Shown: piece after piece, positions 1 through 7,172 of the stretch
Position numbering within the stretch: the first letter of the stretch is position 1
Layout: every line of letters starts with the position of its first letter
Assembly (NCBI GenBank): GCA_964415525.1
Contig: CAYQAS010000055.1
Location: 1-27,677 of the forward strand
Length of the DNA stretch: 27,677 bases
Origin: CAZPUI01 sp964415525
Lineage (GTDB): Bacteria; Acidobacteriota; Holophagae; Holophagales; Holophagaceae
Direction of reading: 5' to 3'
Position numbers and translations under genes: made by a program
Notes under the pieces: model-generated
Told to the model about the DNA's origin: nothing
The model's input: only the letters and a program-made list of their open reading frames with translations
Database searches by the model: none

Positions 1-1738
1 TGGCAAAGAGGTCCGGGTGGGCCTTCTCGATCTCATCTAGCAGCAGAACGGCATGGGGGGCCTTGCGCACGGCATCCACCAACAGGCCGCCATCTTCGAA
101 GCCGACATACCCGGGAGGTGCGCCGATGAGGCGGCTCACGGCGTGCTTCTCCATGTATTCGGACATGTCGTAGCGATGGAACTGGACACCGAGTGTCAAG
201 GCCAGCTGTCGGGCGAGTTCGGTCTTGCCCACGCCGGTGGGGCCGGCGAAGAGGAAGCTGCCGCTGGGCCGGTCGTGGCCCCGCAGGCCGCTGCGGCTGA
301 GCTTGATGGCGCTGACGACGGCTTCCACTGCGGCGTCCTGACCAAAGAGCACGTGCTTGATGTCGCCTTCGAGGTTCTGCAGACGCGTGCGGTCATCCTG
401 GCTCACGGCTTGCACGGGCACCCGCGCCATGCGCGCGACGACCGTCTCGATCTCCGGCACGCCGAGCTTCTTCTTCCGCTTCGGCTTCGGCAGCAGTTTC
501 TGGGCGGCGCCCGCTTCATCCATCACGTCGATGGCCTTGTCCGGCAGGTGCGCGTCCCGCAGGTGTCGGCTGCTGAGCTTCACCGCGGCTTCCAGGGCGG
601 CATCCGTGAAGCTCACGCCGTGGTGCTTCTCATACGCCGGACGCAGGCCCTTGAGGATCGCCAGGCTCTCCGCCTCACTGGGTTCCAGCACATCGATGGG
701 CTGGAAGCGGCGGCTGAGGGCCTTGTCCTTGTCGAAACTGCCTTTCAGATCCTGGTGCGTGGTGGCACCGATGCAGCGCAGGTCGCCGCTGGCCAGTGCG
801 GGCTTGAGCAGGTTGGAGGCGTCCATGGAGCCGCCAGAGGTGCTGCCAGCACCCACCAGCGTATGGATCTCGTCGATGAAGAGGAGCGCGCCGGGCTTGG
901 CCTTCAGCGCCTCCAGCACGGATTTGATGCGCTGCTCGAAGTCACCGCGGTAGCGGGTGCCCGCCAGGAGCGAGCCCAGATCGAGGCTGAAGAAGGGTGC
1001 GTCCTTGAGGGCGTCTGGCACCTTGCCTTCGGCGATGCGCAGGGCCAAGCCTTCCGCCAGCGCCGTCTTGCCGACGCCCGCTTCGCCAAGCAGCATCGGG
1101 TTGTTCTTCCGGCGGCGGAGCAGCACGTGCACCATGCGTTCGACTTCGGCCTCACGGCCCACCAGTGGGTCGATGCGGCCCTCCTTCGCGCGGGCCACGA
1201 GGTCCACGGCGTAGGCCGCCAGCGGATCCTTGGGCGCGGCTTCAGCTTCGCTTTCCTCGCCTTCGGCACGGGACTCCGGCGTCGTTTGGGGGGCGTTGCC
1301 GCCGTGGCTCAAGTGGCGCAGCAAAGGGAGGCGCGTCACGCCCTGCTTTTCAAGCAGGAAGACCGCCTGGGATTCCTCTTCCTGCAGCAGGGCCGCAAGG
1401 ACATCGCCACCATCCACGATGGGGCGCTCGGAGCTGGCGCTGTGCACCATCGCGTGCTCCAGCACCCGGCTCAGGCCGAGGGTCGCGCCGGGCTGGGTTT
1501 CGACATCCTCGGGAAGTACTTCCAGTTTTTCCGACAGGAAGATCCGAAGCTCTTTCTTGAGCACTTCCGGATTGCCGCCGCAGGCCTTCACCGCCTCCGC
1601 CGCCACGGGATCATCCATCAGCGCCTGGGCCAGGTGTTCCAGGGTGATGAACTCATGCCGGCTGTCCCTGGCCAGGGCATAGGCCCGCTGGAGCGTGGTC
1701 TGCAGGTGGTTCGTGAGCTTGGGGGCGGGACGTGCCAC
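1..1738 (-). CDS. clpA: ATP-dependent Clp protease ATP-binding subunit ClpA (C-terminus outside window)
   Basis: This is the AAA+ unfoldase that feeds substrates, including N-degron substrates delivered by ClpS, into the ClpP peptidase in the cytoplasm. The first 579 codons are present and the rest lies beyond base 1. A Clp N-terminal repeat domain (motif HEFITLEHL near residue 30) is followed by a first AAA module with Walker A GEAGVGKT near residue 215 and Walker B FIDEIHT, then a second module with GPTGVGKT near residue 500 and LLDEIEKAHP at the edge. There is no long coiled-coil M domain between the modules, which separates it from ClpB and ClpC. The start is GTG at 1738, chosen because GGAGG lies 8 bases upstream and the protein then begins MARPAPKL, directly before the N domain. 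The usual partner clpS lies on the same strand at 2779-3102 but is separated by an opposing gene. Confidence 0.95.
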   Translation of the reverse strand, partial: MARPAPKLTNHLQTTLQRAYALARDSRHEFITLEHLAQALMDDPVAAEAVKACGGNPEVLKKELRIFLSEKLEVLPEDVETQPGATLGLSRVLEHAMVHSASSERPIVDGGDVLAALLQEEESQAVFLLEKQGVTRLPLLRHLSHGGNAPQTTPESRAEGEESEAEAAPKDPLAAYAVDLVARAKEGRIDPLVGREAEVERMVHVLLRRRKNNPMLLGEAGVGKTALAEGLALRIAEGKVPDALKDAPFFSLDLGSLLAGTRYRGDFEQRIKSVLEALKAKPGALLFIDEIHTLVGAGSTSGGSMDASNLLKPALASGDLRCIGATTHQDLKGSFDKDKALSRRFQPIDVLEPSEAESLAILKGLRPAYEKHHGVSFTDAALEAAVKLSSRHLRDAHLPDKAIDVMDEAGAAQKLLPKPKRKKKLGVPEIETVVARMARVPVQAVSQDDRTRLQNLEGDIKHVLFGQDAAVEAVVSAIKLSRSGLRGHDRPSGSFLFAGPTGVGKTELARQLALTLGVQFHRYDMSEYMEKHAVSRLIGAPPGYVGFEDGGLLVDAVRKAPHAVLLLDEIEKAHPDLFA

Positions 1739-1917
1739 GGGTGGAGCCTCCGGGAGGGAAAGAATAGCGGAGGCGGGAAGTTGCAGCCGCTCGACAAGGC
1801 CGCGCCACGCCCGACTGGTGGTCATGTGTGCCGTGGCAAAACCCTGACTCTATACACTGGTGCTGTCCGCCTCGGTCTGACTCCCTGTGCGGAACTTTCT
1901 AGGGGAACGGGGGCGGC

Positions 1918-2772
1918 ATGGCGGCGCTGGACATCCGAACGCTGGTCCTGGTGGCGAACCTCGTGTCGCTGGCCATGGCCGTAATATTTGCCCTGGTGGC
2001 GCGCGGCGAGCACGGGCGCACCCGGCCCTTGCGTTTCTGGACGGCTTCCTTCCTTCTGAAATCAGCAGGGCTGTTGCTCATCTACATGCGCTCATCCCTG
2101 CCGGATGTCCTTTCCTTCGTGGTCAGCAACACCTTGATCGTCATGGCCGCCCAGGCCATCCTGTCCGGCTTTCGGGCGCTGCGGCACCGTCCCATCCGCT
2201 GGGCACAGGAGGCTGCAGGCTGGCTCTTTACCGGGGTCGCCCTGACCTTGGCCCACCGATTCGGCACCTACAGCGCTTTCGTCGTCACCGTCAGTCTCCT
2301 GGTGATCCTGCTGGAGGCGGCGGTCCTTCGGGAACTCCTGTGGCTGGCGCCCAAGGGACAGCGGCGGGGGCATGGGCTTGTGGCAGGCGTGCTGGGCGTG
2401 GAGACGCTTCTGATCATCGTGCGGGTGGGTTGGCTGTTGGTGATGCCCGCGGCTTCCACTGCCCATGCTCCGGCCACCTTTTCGGTGATCTTCTACCTTC
2501 AGATCATCCTGGGTTCGCTGCTGCTAGGGACGGCGCTCTTGGCGCTGATCTACCGCCGCGCCCTGGCCCGGCAGGAGGAGCTGATCGGTCGCCTGGAAAT
2601 GGCGCTGGGGGAAGTCCGGACCCTTGAGGGGCTCCTGCCGATCTGTTCCTGGTGCAAAAAGATCCGGGATGAAGAAGGTCAGTGGCACTCCGTGGAGCGC
2701 TACGTGAGCCGGCACACCGGTGCCGCCTTCACCCATGGCGTCTGCCCCGACTGCATGCAGCGCTTCGAATAG
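1918..2772 (+). CDS. Multi-pass membrane protein with C-terminal CxxC...CxxC signalling tail
   Basis: A 284-residue protein of unknown function. Six or seven hydrophobic segments fill residues 5-215 (for example around 10-30, 42-60, 65-90, 105-150, 160-185 and 190-215), followed by a short charged, probably coiled-coil stretch. The last 45 residues carry C243-x2-C246-KKIRDEEG...W..VE.YVSRH...HGV-C276-x2-C279. This tail is known from the C-termini of many bacterial response regulators, PAS proteins and sensor proteins, where its role is undefined; four cysteines suggest a zinc-ribbon-like metal site. No kinase, GGDEF or receiver domain is present, so the membrane sensor is joined directly to the tail. 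ATG 1918 has only a loose G-rich stretch upstream. The gene is divergent from clpA, and its stop is 6 bases from the end of clpS in tail-to-tail orientation. Confidence 0.85.
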   Translation: MAALDIRTLVLVANLVSLAMAVIFALVARGEHGRTRPLRFWTASFLLKSAGLLLIYMRSSLPDVLSFVVSNTLIVMAAQAILSGFRALRHRPIRWAQEAAGWLFTGVALTLAHRFGTYSAFVVTVSLLVILLEAAVLRELLWLAPKGQRRGHGLVAGVLGVETLLIIVRVGWLLVMPAASTAHAPATFSVIFYLQIILGSLLLGTALLALIYRRALARQEELIGRLEMALGEVRTLEGLLPICSWCKKIRDEEGQWHSVERYVSRHTGAAFTHGVCPDCMQRFE

Positions 2773-2778
2773 GGCGGG

Positions 2779-3102
2779 CTATTCCAGTTCGAACGTGCAG
2801 AGCAGCGGGAACTCGTGCTGCCCAGCCAGAGACTTCACCTGGGCCACCTTGGTCTCGGCGATTTCGAAGGTGTAGACGCCCGCCACGCCTTTGCCCGCCC
2901 GATGGACATCCATCATGATCCGCACCGCCTCGGCCTCGGGCTTGCGGAAAATGGCCTTGAGGATGAAGACGACGAACTCCTGGGTGGTGTAGTCGTCGTT
3001 GTGGAGGATCACCTTCCACATGGACGGCGGCTGCAGCTTCGTCTTGGCGCGGGACTTGGTGGTGGTGCCGGATCCAGGGGCTGGGGGCGTCGTGTCGGGC
3101 AT
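2779..3102 (-). CDS. clpS: ATP-dependent Clp protease adaptor protein ClpS
   Basis: A 107-residue adaptor that binds N-end-rule substrates and hands them to ClpA. After a Pro/Thr/Lys-rich flexible N-terminus come the family hallmarks: MWKVILHNDDYTTQEFVV (the NDD-Y-T substrate pocket), the helix ILKAIFRKPEAEA, the Met/His segment IMMDVHRAGKGVAGVYTFEIAETK and a C-terminal Ala-to-Glu stretch. Length is normal for ClpS. The chosen ATG at 3102 gives a typical flexible leader; its ribosome site is poor, because GGGGG ends only one base upstream, so translation may depend on coupling to the preceding gene. The diguanylate cyclase gene ends 16 bases upstream on the same strand, suggesting co-transcription. 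clpA lies downstream on the same strand but beyond an opposing gene. Confidence 0.95.
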   Translation of the reverse strand: MPDTTPPAPGSGTTTKSRAKTKLQPPSMWKVILHNDDYTTQEFVVFILKAIFRKPEAEAVRIMMDVHRAGKGVAGVYTFEIAETKVAQVKSLAGQHEFPLLCTFELE

Positions 3103-3118
3103 ACCCCCATGATAGCCG

Positions 3119-4195
3119 TCAGCTCCCCAGTTCCACGCGGTTCCGGCCGCCCCGTTTCGCGGCGTAGAGCCCATGGTCCGCCCGCTCCAGGAGGGTCTCC
3201 AGGGAGTCCTCGGAGCCGCGTGCTGCCAGACCCAGGCTTACGGTGAACCGCAGGGGCTCCGCGAGGTTGTGCAATGGTACGGTCATCGCTTCCAGGTGGA
3301 CTCGGATCCGCTCTGCCGCCTGATGACCGGCCTCGGCATCCGTGTGAGGCAGGAAGGCCGCAAACTCCTCGCCGCCGATGCGCGCGCAGAGATCTGTCTC
3401 TCGCAGGGAATCGAGGATGCCACGCCCGGCGGCCCGGATGACCTCGTCCCCTGCGCCATGGCCGAAGCGATCGTTCACAGATTTAAAGTGGTCGATGTCC
3501 AGGATCAGGACGCAGGCCGGATGGGTGCCGCGGTGCGCCAGCTTGAGGGCCGTCTCCGCGGTCTGCATGAAGTGGCGACGGTTGTAGAGCCCGGTCAGGG
3601 CATCGCGCATCGCAAGCTGCTCGATCTGTATCCGGTAGCGGTAATTGGCATCCGACAGTTGCCCCGCCAGCACATGGAGGTAGGTCATGACGAGGCAGGC
3701 GGGTGAAACCATCATGTAAAAGGTGCCCAGGGGAACGGTGGCGCCGGCTTGGGTCCAGGTCATGAGGGTTGGCGCGAGCAGGAGACCTCCCATTCCCAGG
3801 AGGTTGGCCTTCAAGGTCAGGGGCAGGCCCAGAAGCGGTGTGAGAATGAAGAAGTAGATCAAGGCCCACTGGTACAGCTGGGCGCCTTGGGGACGACTGG
3901 CCAGCCCGTGGATCACGAGAACCTCGACCGCTGCCGCGCACCCATAGAGGATCCAGGGAAGGGTCGGGCGCGGTGCCTGCATCCTCAGTGCCCATGGGTA
4001 GGCCAGCATCAGCAGCGTCACGACACATCGCATGGGAAGGGTGCCGGAGACCATCTCCGGGTTGAAGACGATGTCTCGGAGCAGGATCAGAATGGGCAGG
4101 GCCCCCGTCATGCTGCTGAATCGGAACGCGAACTCGCGAAAGGCCTCGTCGCGGACTTGGGCCTGGGAGTGGGAAGGGGTGGCGGTGTCAGGCAT
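3119..4195 (-). CDS. Membrane-anchored GGDEF diguanylate cyclase
   Basis: A predicted 358-residue enzyme making cyclic di-GMP from two GTP. The first roughly 185 residues hold about six hydrophobic helices with short loops, a membrane sensor region of no recognised family. The GGDEF domain follows (about residues 195-358), beginning MRDALTGLYNRRHF and carrying the active-site signature GGEEF at about 274-278. An inhibitory-site motif RETD lies at 265-268, exactly five residues before GGEEF, so product inhibition by c-di-GMP is likely. VLILDIDHFKSVND supplies the metal-binding Asp. The start at ATG 4195 (MPDTATPSHS) was preferred to one 31 codons upstream because that extension lies in the leader of the divergent nadC. 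The ribosome site is weak (GAAGA). clpS follows 16 bases downstream. Confidence 0.92.
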   Translation of the reverse strand: MPDTATPSHSQAQVRDEAFREFAFRFSSMTGALPILILLRDIVFNPEMVSGTLPMRCVVTLLMLAYPWALRMQAPRPTLPWILYGCAAAVEVLVIHGLASRPQGAQLYQWALIYFFILTPLLGLPLTLKANLLGMGGLLLAPTLMTWTQAGATVPLGTFYMMVSPACLVMTYLHVLAGQLSDANYRYRIQIEQLAMRDALTGLYNRRHFMQTAETALKLAHRGTHPACVLILDIDHFKSVNDRFGHGAGDEVIRAAGRGILDSLRETDLCARIGGEEFAAFLPHTDAEAGHQAAERIRVHLEAMTVPLHNLAEPLRFTVSLGLAARGSEDSLETLLERADHGLYAAKRGGRNRVELGS

Positions 4196-4259
4196 CGGGT
4201 CTTCTTCGGTGGATGCATGCCCAGTCCTGAGTCCAGGGCGGACGGTGTACCCTTCCTGC

Positions 4260-5111
4260 ATGAGTCCCGTTGCGCCGCACTCCCTCACCTACCGAGACCG
4301 CCTCGTGGCCTTCCTGCAGGAAGACTGGGGCACCCAGGATTGGACCACCGCCGGCGTGCCGGACCGTCCCATCACGGGCCGGGTGGTGGCCAAGGCCGAC
4401 CTCGTGCTGGCGGGGCTTCCGGTGGCGGAGGAGGTCTTCCGGCTAGTGGATCCCACGGTGCGGGTGGAACTCTGCGCGGCGGATGGCCAGCGGGTGTCCA
4501 AGGGGACGGTGGTCATGGAATTGGAAGGCTCCAGCCGGGCGATCCTGATGGCGGAGCGGGTGATGCTGAACCTGCTCCAGCGGCTGTCGGGCACCGCGAC
4601 CCTGACCCATGCCTTCGTGGAGGCCGTGGCGGGGACCGGTGCGCGCATCCTGGACACCCGCAAGACCACGCCGGGGTTGAAAGTGCTGGAGAAATACGCC
4701 GTGCGCTGTGGCGGTGGCGCCAACCACCGGCTGACGCTGGGGGACGGCGTGCTGGTGAAGGAGAACCACATCGCGGCCGCGGGCGGCATCCTTGATGCCG
4801 TGACCGCCATTCGTGCGGGGGCACCCAACCTCATCAGGCTCGAAGTGGAGGCGGAAAACCAGGAGCAGGTGCGACAGTGCCTGGCCATTGCAGATGTCGA
4901 CGGCATCCTGCTGGACAACATGAGTCTGGAACAGCTGCGGGAGGCCGTGGCTCTGCGCAACGCCTGCGGCCGCCGCTGTTTCCTGGAGGCCAGCGGCAAC
5001 ATGAGCCTGGATCGGGCCCGGTCCGTCGCCGAGACCGGCGTGGACTTCCTGAGCGTCGGCGCCCTCACCCACAGCGCCCCTGCGGCTGACCTCAGCCTGC
5101 GCCTGGTTTGA
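4260..5111 (+). CDS. nadC: Nicotinate-nucleotide pyrophosphorylase (carboxylating)
   Basis: Quinolinate phosphoribosyltransferase, which converts quinolinate and PRPP to nicotinate mononucleotide, CO2 and PPi in de novo NAD synthesis. The 283-residue length is usual. Recognisable pieces in order: the N-terminal LTYRDRLVAFLQEDWGTQDWTT, the type II PRTase barrel with RVMLNLLQRLSGTATLT, ILDTRKTTPGLKVLEKYAVRCGGGANHR (substrate phosphate/quinolinate contacts), LVKENHI, EVEAENQEQV, DGILLDNMS and EASGNMSLDRARSVAETGVDFLSVGALTHS near the C-terminus. ATG 4260 was chosen because the protein then starts MSPVAPHSLTYRDRL, matching the family N-terminus; longer in-frame starts would overlap the divergent cyclase gene. 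No nadA or nadB is in the window. The amidohydrolase follows 11 bases downstream, so the two may be co-transcribed. Confidence 0.96.
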   Translation: MSPVAPHSLTYRDRLVAFLQEDWGTQDWTTAGVPDRPITGRVVAKADLVLAGLPVAEEVFRLVDPTVRVELCAADGQRVSKGTVVMELEGSSRAILMAERVMLNLLQRLSGTATLTHAFVEAVAGTGARILDTRKTTPGLKVLEKYAVRCGGGANHRLTLGDGVLVKENHIAAAGGILDAVTAIRAGAPNLIRLEVEAENQEQVRQCLAIADVDGILLDNMSLEQLREAVALRNACGRRCFLEASGNMSLDRARSVAETGVDFLSVGALTHSAPAADLSLRLV

Positions 5112-5122
5112 TCGGAGTCTCC

Positions 5123-6742
5123 ATGTTCGCGCTGCCGCCGCCCCCTCCTGCCGAAGTGGTGCTCACCGGCGCCGATGTCTGGTTTCACGATGGCGGCTTG
5201 AAGCCCGCCCAGGCCGTGGTGGTGCGCGGCGGACGCATTGCGGATGTGGGGGCCGAGGCGGAGATCCTGAAGGCCCATCCCACCGCGCGAAAGGTGGCGC
5301 TGTCGGGAGGCACGCTGCTCCCCGCCTTCATCGAGGGCCATGCCCATGTGGAAGGCGTCGGGCTCCTGCGCTCCCAAGTGAGCCTGACGGGGGCGGATTC
5401 CCTGGAGGAGGTCCGCCGTCGGGTGAAGGCCTATGCCGCAGGAAGCCGCTCGCCCTGGATCCAGGGGCGGGGCTGGGATCAGAACCTCTGGCCCTCCAAG
5501 GCCTTTCCTCACGCCAAGGATCTGGACGCCGCCACTGGCAACCGGCCTGCAGCCTTGAGGCGCGTGGACGGCCATGCCGTCTGGGCCAACAGTGCGGCGC
5601 TCAAGCTCGCCGGTATCACGGACCGGACACCGGATCCGGTGGGTGGGCGCATCGTGCGGGACGCGGAGGGCCACGCCACGGGCGTTTTCATCGATGCCGC
5701 CTCCCAGCTGCTCTTGAAGCACATCCCCGCGCCTAATCTCCAGGAACGCCAGGAGATCCTCCGCCAGGGACTGCTGGCCCTGCGGGAGCTGGGTTTCGCC
5801 TCCGTGGCGGACATGGGCATCGATGGCACCGCACTCCAGGCCTATCGGAATCTGGCCCACACCGGCAGCCTGCCCATCCGTGTCTTCGCCTACCTTGCCG
5901 ACGAGCCCGTCCTGTTGGCGCGGGAGTTGGCCAGACCGCGCTCTGCGGCGCTTTCCTTCTTCCAGGTCCAGGGCGCCAAGCAGATGCTCGATGGCGCCCT
6001 GGGCAGCCGCGGCGCGCGGATGCTGGCGCCCTATGCGGATGAGCCGGGCACCCAGGGACTCTGGGTGATGTCTCCCGCCCACGTCGCCCAGGTGCTGGCC
6101 CAGACGCGCAAGCAGGGCTACCAGCTGGCGGTCCATTGCATCGGCGATGCCGCCAACCGCGCGCTGCTGGACTTGGTGGTGAAGGCCGGGCCGCATGCGG
6201 GCTTGCCCATCCGCAACGAGCACAGTCAGATCGTCGCGCCCGAGGATGCCCGCCGTTTCGGTGCCCTGGGCCTCGTGGCCTCGGCCCAGCCCATCCACCT
6301 GGCGGATGACCATGCCTGGACCCCCGCACGGCTGGGCCCTGAGCGCACGCCGGAGGCCTTCCCGTGGCGGACCTTCCTGAAGCACGGCGCCACGCTCTGC
6401 TTTGGCAGTGATGCACCGGTGGCGGACGCCAATCCCTTCCTCGGGCTGTCTGCGGCCGAGACCCGACAGGATGCGCAGGGGCGGCCCCAGGGCGGGTTCT
6501 TGCCGGAACACTGCCTGACCCGTGCCGAGGCGCTGAAGGCCTATACCGAAGCCAACGGTCGCGTCCTGGGACATCCCGACCTCGGCGTGATCCGCAAGGG
6601 CGCCGTGGCGGACTTGCTGTGGGTCGAGGCTCCGGTGCTGTCCGTCAGTCCCGACCGGCTCCGGGCGCTGCGCCCCACGCGGATGTGGGTGGATGGAATG
6701 GAGGTCAGCGCTCCCAGCGCTGGCGCTCCAACCACACGGTGA
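5123..6742 (+). CDS. Amidohydrolase family protein (YtcJ-like, amidohydrolase_3)
   Basis: A 539-residue metal-dependent hydrolase of the amidohydrolase_3 branch; the substrate cannot be told from the sequence. A small beta domain (GADVWFHDGG...AVVVRGGRIADVGAEAEIL) precedes the TIM barrel. Metal-ligand candidates are H73 and H75 in EGHAHVEG, His in AVHCIGDAANRALLD, His in IRNEHSQIV and Asp430 in CFGSDAPV. Other family marks are GRGWDQNLWP, RVDGHAVWANSAALKLAGI, FASVADMGID and KQMLDGALGSRGA. The C-terminus returns to the beta domain (GVIRKGAVADLLWVE). No signal peptide is seen. ATG 5123 has GGAG five bases upstream. A TTG start at 5108 would overlap the nadC stop but has no better site. Its last 38 bases overlap the end of the opposing gene at 6705-7172. 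Confidence 0.9.
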   Translation: MFALPPPPPAEVVLTGADVWFHDGGLKPAQAVVVRGGRIADVGAEAEILKAHPTARKVALSGGTLLPAFIEGHAHVEGVGLLRSQVSLTGADSLEEVRRRVKAYAAGSRSPWIQGRGWDQNLWPSKAFPHAKDLDAATGNRPAALRRVDGHAVWANSAALKLAGITDRTPDPVGGRIVRDAEGHATGVFIDAASQLLLKHIPAPNLQERQEILRQGLLALRELGFASVADMGIDGTALQAYRNLAHTGSLPIRVFAYLADEPVLLARELARPRSAALSFFQVQGAKQMLDGALGSRGARMLAPYADEPGTQGLWVMSPAHVAQVLAQTRKQGYQLAVHCIGDAANRALLDLVVKAGPHAGLPIRNEHSQIVAPEDARRFGALGLVASAQPIHLADDHAWTPARLGPERTPEAFPWRTFLKHGATLCFGSDAPVADANPFLGLSAAETRQDAQGRPQGGFLPEHCLTRAEALKAYTEANGRVLGHPDLGVIRKGAVADLLWVEAPVLSVSPDRLRALRPTRMWVDGMEVSAPSAGAPTTR

Positions 6743-7172
6743 CGTCCTTGCCCCGCTCGTCCTTGCCGTCGTAACGCAGTTTCTTTGGGCCCGTGACGTC
6801 CTTCTTCGTGACCTTGACGCCGGGGCCCTTGCCCTCTTCCATCAGGGCTCGCAGGCCTTCGGGACTGCCGATGGCAGGGAGGAAGGGCAGGGGCAGAGCC
6901 CCGAGGGACGGCGCGGTGGTGTCCACGTTCTGCCGTGGAATCTGCACGCGGAAGCCCTGGCCGGTCTGGCCGGTGAGCAGCATCAGCCGCTCTCCGATGC
7001 CGTGGAGCTCCATCACCACGTGGCCGGTGGCGGGTTCCAGCAGGATCATCAGCGTGCCCTTGCCGGTGCCGTCGGCCCCGGCGTATCCCCAGTCGTACTG
7101 GGCGCGGATGGGGGCCGCTGGCGGCGCAGCCGGGGTCTGAACGGCGGGAAGGGCGAGGAGCAGCGTGATCAC
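6705..7172 (-). CDS. Hypothetical protein, probably exported
   Basis: A 155-residue protein I do not recognise. A GTG start at 7172 overlaps the stop of the TPR gene by four bases (GTGA), a translational-coupling arrangement that argues for a real gene. The N-terminus ITLLLALPAVQTPAAPPAAP is hydrophobic and then Pro/Ala-rich, compatible with a short signal peptide. The mature part has a YDWGYAGADGTGKGTLMILLEPATGHVVMELHGIGERLMLLTG stretch that reads as beta strands, and a Lys-rich C-terminal half ending VTVWLERQRWER. It is the last gene of the NYN-aroB-TPR group. Its 3' end overlaps the opposing amidohydrolase gene by 38 bases. A lipid- or polymer-binding role is possible but nothing in the sequence shows it. 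Confidence 0.72.
   Translation of the reverse strand: MITLLLALPAVQTPAAPPAAPIRAQYDWGYAGADGTGKGTLMILLEPATGHVVMELHGIGERLMLLTGQTGQGFRVQIPRQNVDTTAPSLGALPLPFLPAIGSPEGLRALMEEGKGPGVKVTKKDVTGPKKLRYDGKDERGKDVTVWLERQRWER

Noticed and set aside
53..1984. A 643-codon open frame on plus opposite clpA
   Set aside because: High-GC antisense shadow; clpA is certain on the other strand and the frame shows no protein family motif.
4289..6574. A 761-codon open frame on minus across nadC and the amidohydrolase
   Set aside because: It runs opposite two recognisable genes, has low-complexity Arg/Gly/His composition and no ribosome site of note.
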